DNA from: Perkinsela sp. pyNocScin1
Lineage: Eukaryota > Euglenozoa > Kinetoplastea > Prokinetoplastida > Perkinselidae
DNA: 64,000 nt
Assembly: GCA_964019655.1 (NCBI GenBank)
Contig: CAXHTR010000007.1
Location: forward strand, 186,001 to 250,000
Direction of reading: 5' to 3'
Shown: positions 19,538 through 29,121 of the stretch, one piece after another
Numbering within the stretch: the first letter of the stretch is position 1
Layout of the letters: every line of letters starts with the position of its first letter
Notes under the pieces: generated by a model
Database searches by the model: none
The model's input: only the letters and a program-made list of their open reading frames with translations
What the model was told of the DNA's origin: nothing
Translations under genes and position numbers: made by a program

Positions 19538-20128
19538 CTACCTTGGGACTGGTTTCAATTTTGGTGTCACATTTGTGCATGCAGACCGAACGATAAACTT
19601 TTGAGCGACTACTAAATCATCGCAAAAGACGTCCTTAGCGTCGAACCAGTTGAAGCTGATATCCAAACTGTTCAAGCTCTTCGGCAAATTGGTAAAGTAG
19701 ATTTTACCACTCAGGTGGTTTTGCTGCACGTGTAACTTAACGAGATGCATTGGGAGCGTACGGATCTCTAGCGTCCCTTCATACAAGTTATCCGATAGAT
19801 CGATGCACAGGGCACAGCGAGGAAGAAGGCGAGTCTCTATGCGACGTCTCTGCTCGCATCCTTGTATGTGTAGGACTTCGACAGAACTCGGCGCCCATTC
19901 AATGCTAAAATTGCCACCGATCGGATCATCTCTGAAAAAAAGCGACCAAATGACCCCATCGACGCATGTGATGCCCTGCCAGTCGCAGGTGGTGATCTGC
20001 TCGCTTTCTGTCATGTGCTTCAGAACGTCTTCCAATCTTTCACAGAAAAATCGACGGATGAACTTTTCTTGCAAATCTGCTAGGGTTGGACCTGTGTCAT
20101 TTGTCAGGAGGAAGAGGCAGTGCTGCAT
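19538..20128 (-). CDS. LRR protein, 196 aa
   Basis: ATG 20128: M-Q-H-C-L-F-L-L-T-N leader, then an L-Q-E-K-F-I-R-R-F-F helix and cap T-C-D-W-Q-G-I-T-C. I-E-W-A-P-S-S-V then LRRs L-Y-E-G-T-L-E-I-R-T-L-P and N-H-L-S-G-K-I-Y-F-T-N-L-P. Basic tail with C-T-N-V-T-P-K. The frame is open upstream to 20551 through a fragment of another gene (20159-20551), so a longer fused product is formally possible; the leader and an alternative ATG at 20158 argue for a start here. Confidence 0.75.
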   Translation of the reverse strand: MQHCLFLLTNDTGPTLADLQEKFIRRFFCERLEDVLKHMTESEQITTCDWQGITCVDGVIWSLFFRDDPIGGNFSIEWAPSSVEVLHIQGCEQRRRIETRLLPRCALCIDLSDNLYEGTLEIRTLPMHLVKLHVQQNHLSGKIYFTNLPKSLNSLDISFNWFDAKDVFCDDLVVAQKFIVRSACTNVTPKLKPVPR

Positions 20129-20158
20129 TTGTAAGGGACAGTAGGATATATTGAACAT

Positions 20159-20551
20159 GTGATTGAAGGAAAAAAGTTCAAGCTTCTTGGAGATCTTCCA
20201 ACGAGATAACCTCCGAATATCTATTTCTGTAAGTACTCCTTTATATGCGTAGTGCAGCCTTTTTACTTTATTACCGTACAAATTCACTCGCTTTAGCCCT
20301 TTTCGAAGGTCACTGACATACAAAACCTTCTGTTGGATCTGATTTTGTGCCATATCAAGCGTTTGAAGGGAGTCAGGTAGCCCTGCAAGCCATATTGGCC
20401 CTGTTATCTTTTTGATCGAAACGTCGAATGCCTCGAGGAGCGGCGGCAGATGCTGGAGGTCAATGGTGCCAAAAATCTGATTTGTCGCAAACGAGGCCTG
20501 GTTGAGGCCCAAGGGCAGCGCTCGGGTAAAAAGATGGAACAAAAGGAACAA
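20159..20551 (-). pseudogene. C-terminal half of an LRR gene, fused in frame to its neighbour
   Basis: Lacks ATG, leader and cap. It begins in T-R-A-L-P-L-G-L-N-Q-A-S-F, which equals the middle of the subfamily (T-R-T-L-L-L-G-L-I-S-A-S-F in 20585-21270). Then N-Q-I-F-G-T-I-D-L-Q-H-L-P-P, I-T-G-P-I-W-L-A-G-L-P and N-Q-I-Q-Q-K-V-L-Y. No stop separates it from the following gene. The 5' half has been deleted. Confidence 0.75.
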
Positions 20552-20584
20552 TAAGAGAAACAGGTGCGCTTCATCTTATTGAAA

Positions 20585-21270
20585 CTACCGTCGAACTGAA
20601 TATTTGCTTTTATCAGCAGATGATCTCCCAATGGAAATTTCAGTTTTACCCATTAGCTCCTCCCGTGCAAACTGTACCTCCCTCACCTTGTTCCTGCACA
20701 AGTTCACCCACTTGAGCGTTTCCGGGATATCCTCTACGTATAGCACGTACTGCCGAATGCAATCAAAGTACGCCGAATCAATCTCAGCAATAGCCTCTGG
20801 TAGACCATCGAGCTATATTGGCCCTATGATCGAATTTCTCGAGATATCGAAATACGCAGTTTGTGGCGGCAGGTGCTGTAGGTCAATCGTCCCAAAGATT
20901 TGATTGTCCATGAACGAGGCCGATATCAGACCAAGCAGTAGCGTACGCGTCTGCAGAGCGTACCGCTGCCTGCAGCGAATGATACTGAGCATTTGCACGC
21001 TGTTTGGGAGGTACCCAGTGGAAAAGTTGCCATCGTTAAAGCCTCGAATGCCGATCGCAGAGAGAATATTCGGCGCGTCTGTGCAATCGACGGCAAAGTC
21101 GGCGTCTGTGGCCCACTGGCAGATGTCAGCGAATGACTGATCATGGCTCCGCCTTTCGATGAACTCGGGGGCAATAAATCGGAAAAATTGACCAAGGAGC
21201 ACTTGCTGACGATAAAGGGCATCCCATTCTGATGCGTGGGAGTCGGCACAGATAAAAAAAGGAAGTGCAT
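20585..21270 (-). pseudogene. LRR gene, G-T-I-D-L-Q subfamily, frameshift plus TAG
   Basis: ATG 21270 begins M-H-F-L-F, but the family frame (I-C-A-D-S-H-A-S-E-W) is reached only if the A7 run at 21254-21260 (T7 on the coding strand) gains one base. From there the frame is clean through F-F-R-F-I-A-P, a D-I-C-Q-W cap, L-Q-T-R-T-L and N-Q-I-F-G-T-I-D-L-Q-H-L-P-P to TAG 20813-20815 after I-I-G-P-I, then clean again for 76 codons to TAG 20585-20587. Homopolymer sequencing error could explain the first break, not the second. Confidence 0.78.
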
Positions 21271-21340
21271 TGCAGAACTGAGAGGGAAGCAAACTGTGTA
21301 AAATAGGAAAAGTCCAAGTCTCTGGGCCCTCAACCAAAAT

Positions 21341-22030
21341 TTATATATCATACGCCCTTGTCCCCTCCTGTGCAAAGCAAAATACGACGTCTGTTTCATC
21401 TTTTCCGCTGAGTGATTTCACCGATTGGATTTGATTTTCTCCAAGGCCAACGCGCTCAAGCTGCAGCGGTAGGTCTTCATAGTAAAGGAAATCCTGTTTG
21501 ATACGATTGGACTGCAGCCGCAGGCGCTGCAGTGTCCTTGGCAGGCCTATGAGCGCGATGGGCCCAACAATGCGATTCTTGGAGACGTCAAACCACTCAA
21601 GTTTCTCTGGTAAGTGCTGCAGGTCGATTGTCCCGTAGATTCGATTGGTGTAGAAGGAGGCAATGCGCAGGGCAGCGGGAAGCAGCCGCGTGTGCAATTT
21701 GTAGGACTGTTTGCAGTGCATAATGTCGAGGTTGGTGACTGTACTTGGCAGGTAGGAAACCAAAAAGTTTCCCTCGTGCACGTGGCTGATGTCGATGCTT
21801 GTGATGGTCTCATTGTCAGCGGCGCACCCGAAGAAAATGTCTTCGTTCGTATAGCATGTGCAAATGTCACGCATATCCCGTGAGCCGCAGTTTTGCGCAA
21901 TGAACGATTTTGGCATCTTTGAAAAGAACTTGTTGAGGAGCAGGGCTTGACGTTCCAGATTGACACCTTTTGTTGATTGGGTATCAGAAGAAGAAAAGTG
22001 AAGTAGGGTACTGATGAGTAGCATTTGCAT
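21341..22030 (-). CDS. LRR protein, G-T-I-D-L-Q subfamily, 229 aa
   Basis: ATG 22030 (a second ATG two codons in). Leader M-Q-M-L-L-I-S-T-L-L-H-F, S-S-D-T-Q, a helix L-L-L-N-K-F-F, and a variant cap D-I-C-T-C...F-F-G-C. L-P-S-T-V-T-N-L-D-I, L-H-T-R-L-L-P, then N-R-I-Y-G-T-I-D-L-Q-H-L-P-E, N-R-I-V-G-P-I-A-L-I-G-L-P, N-R-I-K-Q-D-F-L-Y-Y-E-D-L-P. One of two intact copies of this subfamily (with 22526); three other copies nearby are broken. Confidence 0.86.
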   Translation of the reverse strand: MQMLLISTLLHFSSSDTQSTKGVNLERQALLLNKFFSKMPKSFIAQNCGSRDMRDICTCYTNEDIFFGCAADNETITSIDISHVHEGNFLVSYLPSTVTNLDIMHCKQSYKLHTRLLPAALRIASFYTNRIYGTIDLQHLPEKLEWFDVSKNRIVGPIALIGLPRTLQRLRLQSNRIKQDFLYYEDLPLQLERVGLGENQIQSVKSLSGKDETDVVFCFAQEGTRAYDI

Positions 22031-22525
22031 AGAAATAGCGAAAGAATAAAGAATGGAAAGTTATCGCAGTGATAGTGATTGATTCGAAATTTTCACTGGA
22101 TATGGCCATAATCTCTTAAAGAGATTTTCTAGGGAATGCGTATTGAGATCATATTGAGATGTCGTGCCTCACGCGAGAGAATCCCAGGATTACAAGCGGG
22201 GGGTCCTTAGTTAACGAGGAGAATGTGGTATCGAAAAAATATTCTGTCACTTTTTGAAGTGCATTTCAATCATTGAATAGCCCCTGATAGTGTGATCGTA
22301 CAGTAATTATAGCGAAAGATTGCATTCTCCGCGGACAGAAAGCCAAGTTAAGCTTTTTAGCAGCTCTTTTTATCTCTTACTCAGAGATTACAGCATTACA
22401 GATGCATACTTTTGGGGATGATTTCGCTTATACTGAACTATGACCATCATTATATCACTGATATACTTCCTATAAAAACTTTGAAACTTTCTCACGCAAC
22501 CAAAAATCAAAAATCGAAGATCTAT
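22031..22525 (-). other. Intergenic region
   Basis: No gene supported. AT-rich. Confidence 0.45.
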
Positions 22526-23230
22526 CTAATCAGTAGCCTGATCCAGTATAAAGCCATCTTTCCCGTAAAAAACTATGCGACGATCAACTTCCTTGCTCAC
22601 CCGCTGTATGCGGCGTATCTCAGCATTCCCAAGCTCGACGAGCTCGAGGCCCTTGGGCAGGTCTCCATAATACAGAACATCCTGCTGAATCCAGTTTGTG
22701 CTCAGGCGAAGGTATCGCAGCGACGCTGGGAGGTCAGCAAGGAGCGTGAGGCCGCTGATGTGGTTGCCGGCTGCGTCGAACGTTTCGAGCTTCGGCGGGA
22801 AGTGCTGGCAGTCAACCGTCCCTGTGATTTCATTCATTGTGAGGTAGATATATCTCGCCCGCAGCGGCAGTAGGCGCGTGCACATGACAAATCGCTGCTG
22901 TGCGCTCGCGATTCGGAAAAATCGAATAGAATTCGGTGCAAAGGGAATCTGAAAGTTCCCGGGCTGAACATCGTGAATAAAAACTGTGCGGATGATTTCA
23001 GAGTGGCACTCGATATGGAATATTGGGTCTCTAAGTCGGCTATTCGTCGATCTCAGAGGATAGTCCCAGGAGCAAACATCGTGGAAAGTCTTTGCTGGCC
23101 CCATTTGCTCTTCGAGAAACTCTTTGTTAATATTTGCAAAGAATTTTTCCACGAGAATAGCTTGCATTGCGAGTTGCTTATCGCGCGATGGAAAGGGCTG
23201 TGGTTCTGTTGTAAAGAAGAGCTCGAGCAT
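22526..23230 (-). CDS. LRR protein, G-T-I-D-L-Q subfamily, 234 aa
   Basis: ATG 23230: M-L-E-L-F-F-T-T-E-P, a weak leader with an acidic residue, then Q-A-I-L-V-E-K-F-F-A-N-I. The cap has D-V-C-S-W and a later cysteine (F-H-I-E-C). M-C-T-R-L-L-P-L-R-A then N-E-I-T-G-T-V-D-C-Q-H-F-P, N-H-I-S-G-L-T-L-L-A-D-L-P, N-W-I-Q-Q-D-V-L-Y-Y-G-D-L-P-K-G-L. The weak leader makes secretion less sure than for relatives. Confidence 0.83.
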   Translation of the reverse strand: MLELFFTTEPQPFPSRDKQLAMQAILVEKFFANINKEFLEEQMGPAKTFHDVCSWDYPLRSTNSRLRDPIFHIECHSEIIRTVFIHDVQPGNFQIPFAPNSIRFFRIASAQQRFVMCTRLLPLRARYIYLTMNEITGTVDCQHFPPKLETFDAAGNHISGLTLLADLPASLRYLRLSTNWIQQDVLYYGDLPKGLELVELGNAEIRRIQRVSKEVDRRIVFYGKDGFILDQATD

Positions 23231-24127
23231 ACGAAATGAATAAAAATTTTGAGAATAAATTCGATCTGTCTATTCATTAACCCTAAACGTATACACTAGT
23301 TTTCAAAGGAAAGTACCCAGATGGCGATCTCTTGTATCATAAGATTTTTGACTAATTTTTTTTTCAAAATACTTCTACATGCCAGGAGAGTCGAAATCAA
23401 GCGTCGAATTCGAAAAATTCGAAAGTCCAATTTTCGATAAAATTTTGACCGACGGGTCCCCAATGGAATCAATATCCATTTTGACGGGCACGGTAGAGTC
23501 CAGACCTGAGCTTCCGTGAGAGCGTTTGCGGCTGGATTGCTATATGAGCATGAGCAAAACAATGCTAAAAACTGTTGAAAGGCCTGGGGATCATTTCGGC
23601 ATACGTCCACAACCTTTCACATCAGTGCATCATTAGACACGTGGAATGCTTCCCCCCAACCGTATACCGGGGGTCCTCGAAGCTGAGGCCCATAATATCC
23701 GCCACTGAACCATGAGAAATAGGGGTCAAAAACAGGCACATTTTTTCATACAGAGTCAACCATAACAGATATGAGAGTAATTTTAGTTGATTTAACTATC
23801 TACGCGTCGAGATCTCTCAAATGCCGCCCTTTTTACCTTCATATCTGAAAGTATGTTGAAATGGCATCTAGATACTTTCCTTTGAAAAGTAGTGTACTTT
23901 TAGTTCACTTTACGTTATCTCTCTATCGACTCTTATCGGATGATCGGAAATTTCAGGTCATCAAAAGGTAAAGAACGAATGTCTCTCAAAACTGACCCGG
24001 CGCTAGTCGATTTTGAGTTTTAAAAAGCTTATTTCCGCTATCCAATACCCGTGTAGAAAGATGATGCGCTTTCTTTGTTACATCGATATAGATTGACTGC
24101 CCCGCCTTTTCTTGTCCATCAGCATTT
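23231..24127 (-). other. Long intergenic region
   Basis: About 900 bases with no supported gene. A 104-codon minus frame at 23296-23610 lacks family features. GGGGGT and CCCCCC runs at 23651-23675 stand out from the AT-rich background. Confidence 0.45.
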
Positions 24128-24552
24128 AGCGCAGTGAATCCAGTAAATTCTGAGCATTTTGAGGAAGCATAACGGATAAACGCTGCAGAACCTGTGGCAG
24201 ACTGCCGAGGTCAAGCTTCCCCTTCAACCCGCTGCCCGTGAGCTGAAAGTGATCTAGCGTATCTGAAGACAGTGTGTCTTCCATTCATGTGTGTGCAGTA
24301 CAGTCCGTGCCCACTGATCAACGAAATCGCAAGTCGATCAAAATGACCAGTGCATCACCTTTCCCACTCGCCCAGAGAGCTCGAGCAACTGAGCCATCAG
24401 TGCAAAGTATGCCGAAACATGTGCATGCATTGGTTTTGCCCCCTGCAGAATGGTACAGGTAATTTTGTAGTCCTGTGACAACAGTCACTGCGCATACAAG
24501 CTTCTACACGGCTGATTTTCCGGACGCCAGCTGTAAGGATCAGAGCGAGCAT
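24128..24552 (-). pseudogene. LRR gene remnant, heavily decayed
   Basis: ATG 24552 gives M-L-A-L-I-L-T-A-G-V, a typical leader. In another frame the cap reads A-C-T-C-F-G-I-L-C-T-D-G-S-V (second Trp changed to Cys). A last piece reads H-F-Q-L-T-G-S-G-L-K-G-K-L-D-L-G-S-L-P to TAA 24128-24130. At least two frameshifts and a large internal deletion. Confidence 0.7.
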
Positions 24553-24687
24553 GTATACCTGTTAGAGAATAATGATTAAACGTGATTCTTATGCTTCAGA
24601 TACATATTAATACAGGTTAGAACATCGCTTATCCCTTATTTTCATATTCACGCATGAATAATGACTGAAATTTACAATTCACGCGAA

Positions 24688-25344
24688 TCACCTCCCTCGA
24701 TGCGCATGGTCCTGCAAAAATTGCACGCGCCGCCTATCCGCTTCATTCTCCAAAGTGACTTCAGTGATGCCACAGCCCTTGAGATCGACGACGAGCTTTG
24801 AGTCCGGGAGTTTCCCAACGTGGACGGATTTCTCAGCAACTGTGCTCTCTGTAACCCGCAGGGTTCTCAATGTGTCTGGGAGATTTTTGATGGCGCTCAG
24901 CGAGTGGAGATCATTACCTGAAAAGATGAACTGCGTGAGGCCCCAAGGCAGGCTGCACAGGTCGAGCGTTCCCGTAAAGTAGCAGTCTTGTGCACAAAAG
25001 ACTTTTAGGGTTCGGGGTAGCGCAGAGACGTCGATGTCCCCTGATAGCCTTTGCTTGTAGAGGTTGAAGAGCGTGAGCATCGGTGAAAGCATCTGAAAAT
25101 TGATATGGCCTTCGAGGTGCACCCTGTCGATGTGCCAACTGATCGTGCCGATGTGCCGGAAGTCATCGCAGTAGACCCCTTCCCACGTGCAGGCGTCGGA
25201 CTCGTCACCTTTGAGCAGCTTGCGCGCTTCTTCGTAATTGTCTGGAGTGAACAAAAGCTCCATGCGCTGCTGCTCTGAGAGCATGGATGGATCGACGCGA
25301 TCGAGGGCGGAATAGTCTGCAAACAGGCACAGGCAGGACATCAT
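24688..25344 (-). CDS. LRR protein, short form, 218 aa
   Basis: ATG 25344 (or 25341): M-M-S-C-L-C-L-F-A-D-Y leader, L-D-R-V-D-P-S-M-L-S-E-Q-Q-R-M-E-L-L-F-T-P-D-N. Cap A-C-T-W-E-G-V-Y-C. LRRs L-E-G-H-I-N-F-Q-M-L, L-S-G-D-I-D-V, F-T-G-T-L-D-L-C-S-L-P; L-S-A-I-K-N-L-P; C-cap V-G-K-L-P-D-S-K-L-V-V-D-L-K-G-C. A textbook member of the short subgroup, now on the - arm. Confidence 0.88.
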   Translation of the reverse strand: MMSCLCLFADYSALDRVDPSMLSEQQRMELLFTPDNYEEARKLLKGDESDACTWEGVYCDDFRHIGTISWHIDRVHLEGHINFQMLSPMLTLFNLYKQRLSGDIDVSALPRTLKVFCAQDCYFTGTLDLCSLPWGLTQFIFSGNDLHSLSAIKNLPDTLRTLRVTESTVAEKSVHVGKLPDSKLVVDLKGCGITEVTLENEADRRRVQFLQDHAHRGR

Positions 25345-25808
25345 CAACTGAATTGGAACTGAATTAAAGCTGAATTAGAAACACAGTATACGAATTTTGA
25401 GAAAAGATGCAACAATAGTGAAAGGCAGTGTACAAACAGACAAAGGAGCAATTTTCTTAGTTGTGAAGCCTTCGAGAGATATTCACTGCGCTTATCTTAC
25501 TTGCTAAGCCTTCGAAAGATATTCACTGCGCTTATCTTCGTTCCTCATATCCATAGTATCGTGCTTTCGATATCTCGATTTTTTATCGGATATCAGGAAA
25601 ATTTGAACAAAATCCGAGAAACTCTTTCACAAGATTATAAATGCGTTTCATTTGAGCCAGATCTGAAAGCAGAGAGAATCAGGCTGCTGCGCTCTTAGAC
25701 CAGAAATAACATTAAATGAATCTTCAGCTACCACAAAAGGGCCACAGAGTGATAATTATGAAATGACCTCCTCACTCGTACTTCACATTTTCTTTATCTG
25801 TACTTTTA
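25345..25808 (-). other. Intergenic region
   Basis: No gene supported; contains the 40-bp tandem repeat at 25461-25540. Confidence 0.5.
25461..25540. repeat. 40-bp direct tandem repeat, two copies
   Basis: 25461-25500 and 25501-25540 are near-identical, sharing GATATTCACTGCGCTTATCTT and differing at a few positions. Non-coding. Confidence 0.9.
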
Positions 25809-26567
25809 TCACTCAATGAGCTCATTTGTAGCCATTTTCCCATTTTTCACGTAAAAGTTCATAAGCTGGTAGTTCCCCGAGCGGTGAAGCTCCGCAGCCA
25901 TTTCCATCGATGACTTGAACTTGATACTATTCACAGACTTTCCACAGGTATCTCGAAGCACTACCTTCCCGGATGGGCTCCAGAGCAAAAAGCTCTGCAG
26001 GGACTTTGGCCACGAAGCAGGGTCAAGGAGCGCACTTCTGAACTGGTCGCCGCAGATCCACAGCAATTTCAGGCATGGTGGCAGCGACAGAAGCGACACA
26101 GTCCCATCGAATTTTACATGTCGGAGGACGAATTCTTCCAGTTTGAGCGGTAAGTGCTTCAGGTCAACATAGCGTCTCCGCTGAAAATCTGAAAACCTTT
26201 TGACATCCTGCGTATAAAAATACTTCAGATTTCGTGGCATTCTCGCAGGATGCAACTGGTCCAGAAAGGTGACCCTGATGAGGTGGACGTACTGAAGCGT
26301 CGGTGGCAGCCAGTGCATATCGACGCAGAGATCTGTGGTGGCCTTCTGCATGTAAATTGCACGAACCTCGTCCTTCGAGCATATGACGCCGTTCCACCGG
26401 CAGACATCAGCAACAGGGTGCGCTGCGCTTGTGAAGAAGTTGAGGTTTTCTTTCCGGCTAGGCAGGATGAAATTTTCCATGACCTTGTTGCGGTGTTCGT
26501 TCGTCGAGTCTGCCTGCAGAGTGGAGGAAGAAGTGAGTGAAAGGAGCAGCAATATTGGATTGCACAT
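25809..26567 (-). CDS. Divergent LRR protein, 252 aa
   Basis: ATG 26567: leader M-C-N-P-I-L-L-L-L-S-L-T, longer than most. Cap V-C-R-W-N-G-V-I-C. V-D-M-H-W-L-P-P-T-L as in 4324 and 63437. The LRRs are irregular (L-K-H-L-P-L-K-L, F-D-G-T-V-S-L-L-S-L-P) and the second half departs from the solenoid pattern, ending with a charged tail. Probably secreted; a degenerate, not broken, LRR fold. Confidence 0.82.
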   Translation of the reverse strand: MCNPILLLLSLTSSSTLQADSTNEHRNKVMENFILPSRKENLNFFTSAAHPVADVCRWNGVICSKDEVRAIYMQKATTDLCVDMHWLPPTLQYVHLIRVTFLDQLHPARMPRNLKYFYTQDVKRFSDFQRRRYVDLKHLPLKLEEFVLRHVKFDGTVSLLSLPPCLKLLWICGDQFRSALLDPASWPKSLQSFLLWSPSGKVVLRDTCGKSVNSIKFKSSMEMAAELHRSGNYQLMNFYVKNGKMATNELIE

Positions 26568-26748
26568 TTGGAATGGAAAAGAAGAGGATAAATCAAGCTC
26601 AGCTGCGGCGAATTGAAGGAAAAGGCACTATCACTACTTTGATACGAATCCCGGAAAATTTCAAAGATTGTACGATTCTAATTCGTCTCTGCATCTTGGC
26701 TTCCGCCTTATACTAAAAATTTATTTCTTTTCACTTATATATTGCTCA

Positions 26749-27411
26749 TTACTCGTTGGTTTCTACGTCTTTGGGCCTGTACGTACCAGAATAAACTTTT
26801 TGGGCGTCCGCCGGGTCCACAAAGCGAAAATGCTTGATATTGGAATACCGAAAGTTGAGTGTTGTGTTACTTTTCGGAAGTGTATCGATAAAAAGAAGCT
26901 CTTTGTGAATTCTACGCTCCATGACAGTGAGATTTTCCAGGTTTCGCGGAAGATTCCGAACATTGACAACGTCAGATATTGCGTTTTCCGTGACAAAAAA
27001 ACCCTTCAGATTGCGTGGGAGCTTCTCGATGTCGAGCGTTCCAGTGACAGCACACTCGTGAAAACGGAAAAAGATCAGTGTCTCTGGCAGATGGCCCAGA
27101 TCAACCTCACCAACGAGGCGCTGCCCACTCATATCAAAGAACTTCATGCTGCGTGGAAACATTGGAAAATTGAGCGACCCGTGCAGAACGAAGTTCCTAC
27201 GGTCCCAGCCGACGCTCTTTATGTAGCCATCATAAACATCACACTCGATACCACCCCATGAACATGCGTCATTCTCGTCGCCGCTGAGAATAGCGCGTGC
27301 ATCTTCGTAGTTGTCGGGCGTGAAAAATAATTCCATGAGCTGCTGATCGGTGAGCATATGTGTGTTGATGCGGCCAGCAGCAGTGCTGTCGCAGAAGTAG
27401 AGGCTGCGCAT
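26749..27411 (-). CDS. LRR protein, short form, 220 aa
   Basis: ATG 27411: M-R-S-L-Y-F-C-D-S leader (short, with Arg), A-G-R-I-N-T-H-M-L-T-D-Q-Q-L-M-E-L-F-F-T-P-D-N. Cap A-C-S-W-G-G-I-E-C. LRRs L-H-G-S-L-N-F-P-M-F-P, L-V-G-E-V-D-L, V-T-G-T-L-D-I; V-V-N-V-R-N-L-P; I-D-T-L-P-K-S-N; tail F-V-D-P-A-D-A-Q-K-V. A weak leader but a complete gene. Confidence 0.86.
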   Translation of the reverse strand: MRSLYFCDSTAAGRINTHMLTDQQLMELFFTPDNYEDARAILSGDENDACSWGGIECDVYDGYIKSVGWDRRNFVLHGSLNFPMFPRSMKFFDMSGQRLVGEVDLGHLPETLIFFRFHECAVTGTLDIEKLPRNLKGFFVTENAISDVVNVRNLPRNLENLTVMERRIHKELLFIDTLPKSNTTLNFRYSNIKHFRFVDPADAQKVYSGTYRPKDVETNE

Positions 27412-27850
27412 TGGAATGAGTGCTAAAATTCACAGAAAATTGTCGAATAATTGTCGTATTCCAGTGCTTTCGATAAACTTTTAGATTCTTCTGCGTGGTC
27501 CATGCGGGGGTATCATTGAGAATTTCAAAGGCAGAACGCTATAGAGGCTTTCCAAAAAAAGTAAATGAGACGAATGCGCCCTGGATTCATCAATTCTGAA
27601 AAGGTTCTACGGTCAAGATCTCCGTTGAGTCAAAGGCCATCGGACGATATGTATGCATATCCATCAAAAATTAAACACTGAGGAGCTCTTTCTTGATTTC
27701 CAGTGTACAGCCTTTCTCCAGGTAGATGGAGCCTCGATTTTCTAAGAATGTTCCCGCATCCTATTTGGAAGCCAAGTAATCAAAATTTTTGAATAACCAG
27801 GACATATGCGTTTTGTTTTGAACCCCCCCCCCCCCCACAACCATCATAAG
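27412..27850 (-). other. Intergenic region with a C14 tract
   Basis: No gene supported. C14 at 27823-27836 lies 15 bases beyond the stop of the next gene, in its 3' flank (G14 on its coding strand). Confidence 0.5.
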
Positions 27851-28687
27851 TCATATGTAGACAAACGTCGGGATCTTCGCCTCGTGCACGGGCTCGAACC
27901 AGTTTCCCTGCAGATAGAGCCCCTCAACGACCATGCTTGGCGGCAGATTGCTCAGGCATACACTCCCCGTAAAAGCGTTTGAGTTCAGGTCCAGGTGCTT
28001 CATATTCTTTGGCAGGTGCGCAAGGTCCACTTCGCCGCAGAACTTGTTGGACCCGAGGGCAAACCACGTGAGGCTCTCTGGGAGCTTGTCGAGCTGGACA
28101 CTCCCCATAAAATGATTCCAGGATAGGAGCAGTGACTCTATGTCTGGCGGAAGCTCGTGAAACTCAGCTTTTCCGCAAAATTTATTTTGTGATATGTTGA
28201 CTTTTGTAACTTTGGCAGGGAAAGAAGTAAAATCGACTGGGCCGCTGAAGTTCTGGTCCTCAATGTCCAAGACGCAAATTTCAGGTGGGAGGAGTGCAGT
28301 GGACAAAGTCCCACGCAGGCGTGGGGCATCATGGGCATAGAGAAATTTTCCAATGCGGAGTTTTTTGAGTTTTTTCGGAAGCAGGTCGAGCGATATATCG
28401 CCGTGCACCCCGTCCCAGTCCTCCCAGTCGATGGCTGTGACATTTTCATAGGCATCGCACTGGACACCGAGCCAGTCGCACACGGGCAAGTAGTCGCCCG
28501 TAGGCTCGCGAAAGCTCTCGAGCGCTTTGTCTTCGAAGTTGGAAACGAGAATCTCGAGACGTTCTTGGTCAGAGAGTAGTGCTGAGTCGAAGCGGCCGAC
28601 TGGGAGGGTAGAGTCGGCTGTTTGGATATAAGATAAGAGAAGCATTTGTAAAAAGAAAGAAGTGAGATGAGAAGAGAAACTGTACAT
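27851..28687 (-). CDS. LRR protein, long form, 278 aa
   Basis: ATG 28687; an inner ATG at 28645 (M-L-L-L-S-Y-I-Q-T-A-D) equals the usual family start, and the bases between are a pyrimidine tract, so the shorter 264-residue form may be the real one. Then V-G-R-F-D-S-A-L-L-S-D-Q. Cap V-C-D-W-L-G-V-Q-C. LRRs L-R-G-T-L-S-T, F-S-G-P-V-D-F, N-K-F-C-G-K-A-E-F, N-H-F-M-G-S-V-Q-L, N-K-F-C-G-E-V-D-L, N-A-F-T-G-S-V-C-L. Soluble. Confidence 0.86.
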   Translation of the reverse strand: MYSFSSHLTSFFLQMLLLSYIQTADSTLPVGRFDSALLSDQERLEILVSNFEDKALESFREPTGDYLPVCDWLGVQCDAYENVTAIDWEDWDGVHGDISLDLLPKKLKKLRIGKFLYAHDAPRLRGTLSTALLPPEICVLDIEDQNFSGPVDFTSFPAKVTKVNISQNKFCGKAEFHELPPDIESLLLSWNHFMGSVQLDKLPESLTWFALGSNKFCGEVDLAHLPKNMKHLDLNSNAFTGSVCLSNLPPSMVVEGLYLQGNWFEPVHEAKIPTFVYI

Positions 28688-29121
28688 AGCCTCGTATTGT
28701 GTATGTGCTTCCTTTGCAAGGAAATCCCTTCGAAGAGCGCTTATTGTTAGAATACATCGTGTTTCCTTGTTGAAGGAAAGGAATTATAATCTCTACTGAA
28801 AAATGAGATGTAAACCACACAGAGTCGAATGAGCAATGATGAGCAACTTTCAAAGCCTCTTTTCATTTTTTTAGATGCCCTCCAATTTTGTCTCAAAACA
28901 AACCTGCCAAGTTTGCGCTTAAGATCGATAAACTAGCTCGAATCCGCATACCATTCTATTCCGTGTCAAGCGAACTTCCTTCATTCTTTACTCACCTTAT
29001 CGCTCGTCATAACCTCTTTTACATACGGACATAGAAAGATAGATAGATTTCATCAGCAATACAAAACTACACGAAAGCAAACAATCAATCGCTCTGCCAA
29101 AATTTCAACTCAACAAACTTT
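28688..29121 (-). other. Intergenic region
   Basis: No gene supported. Confidence 0.45.

Noticed and set aside
23296-23610. 104-codon minus-strand frame in a long gap
   Set aside because: No leader, no LRR or family-X blocks, no recognisable domain.
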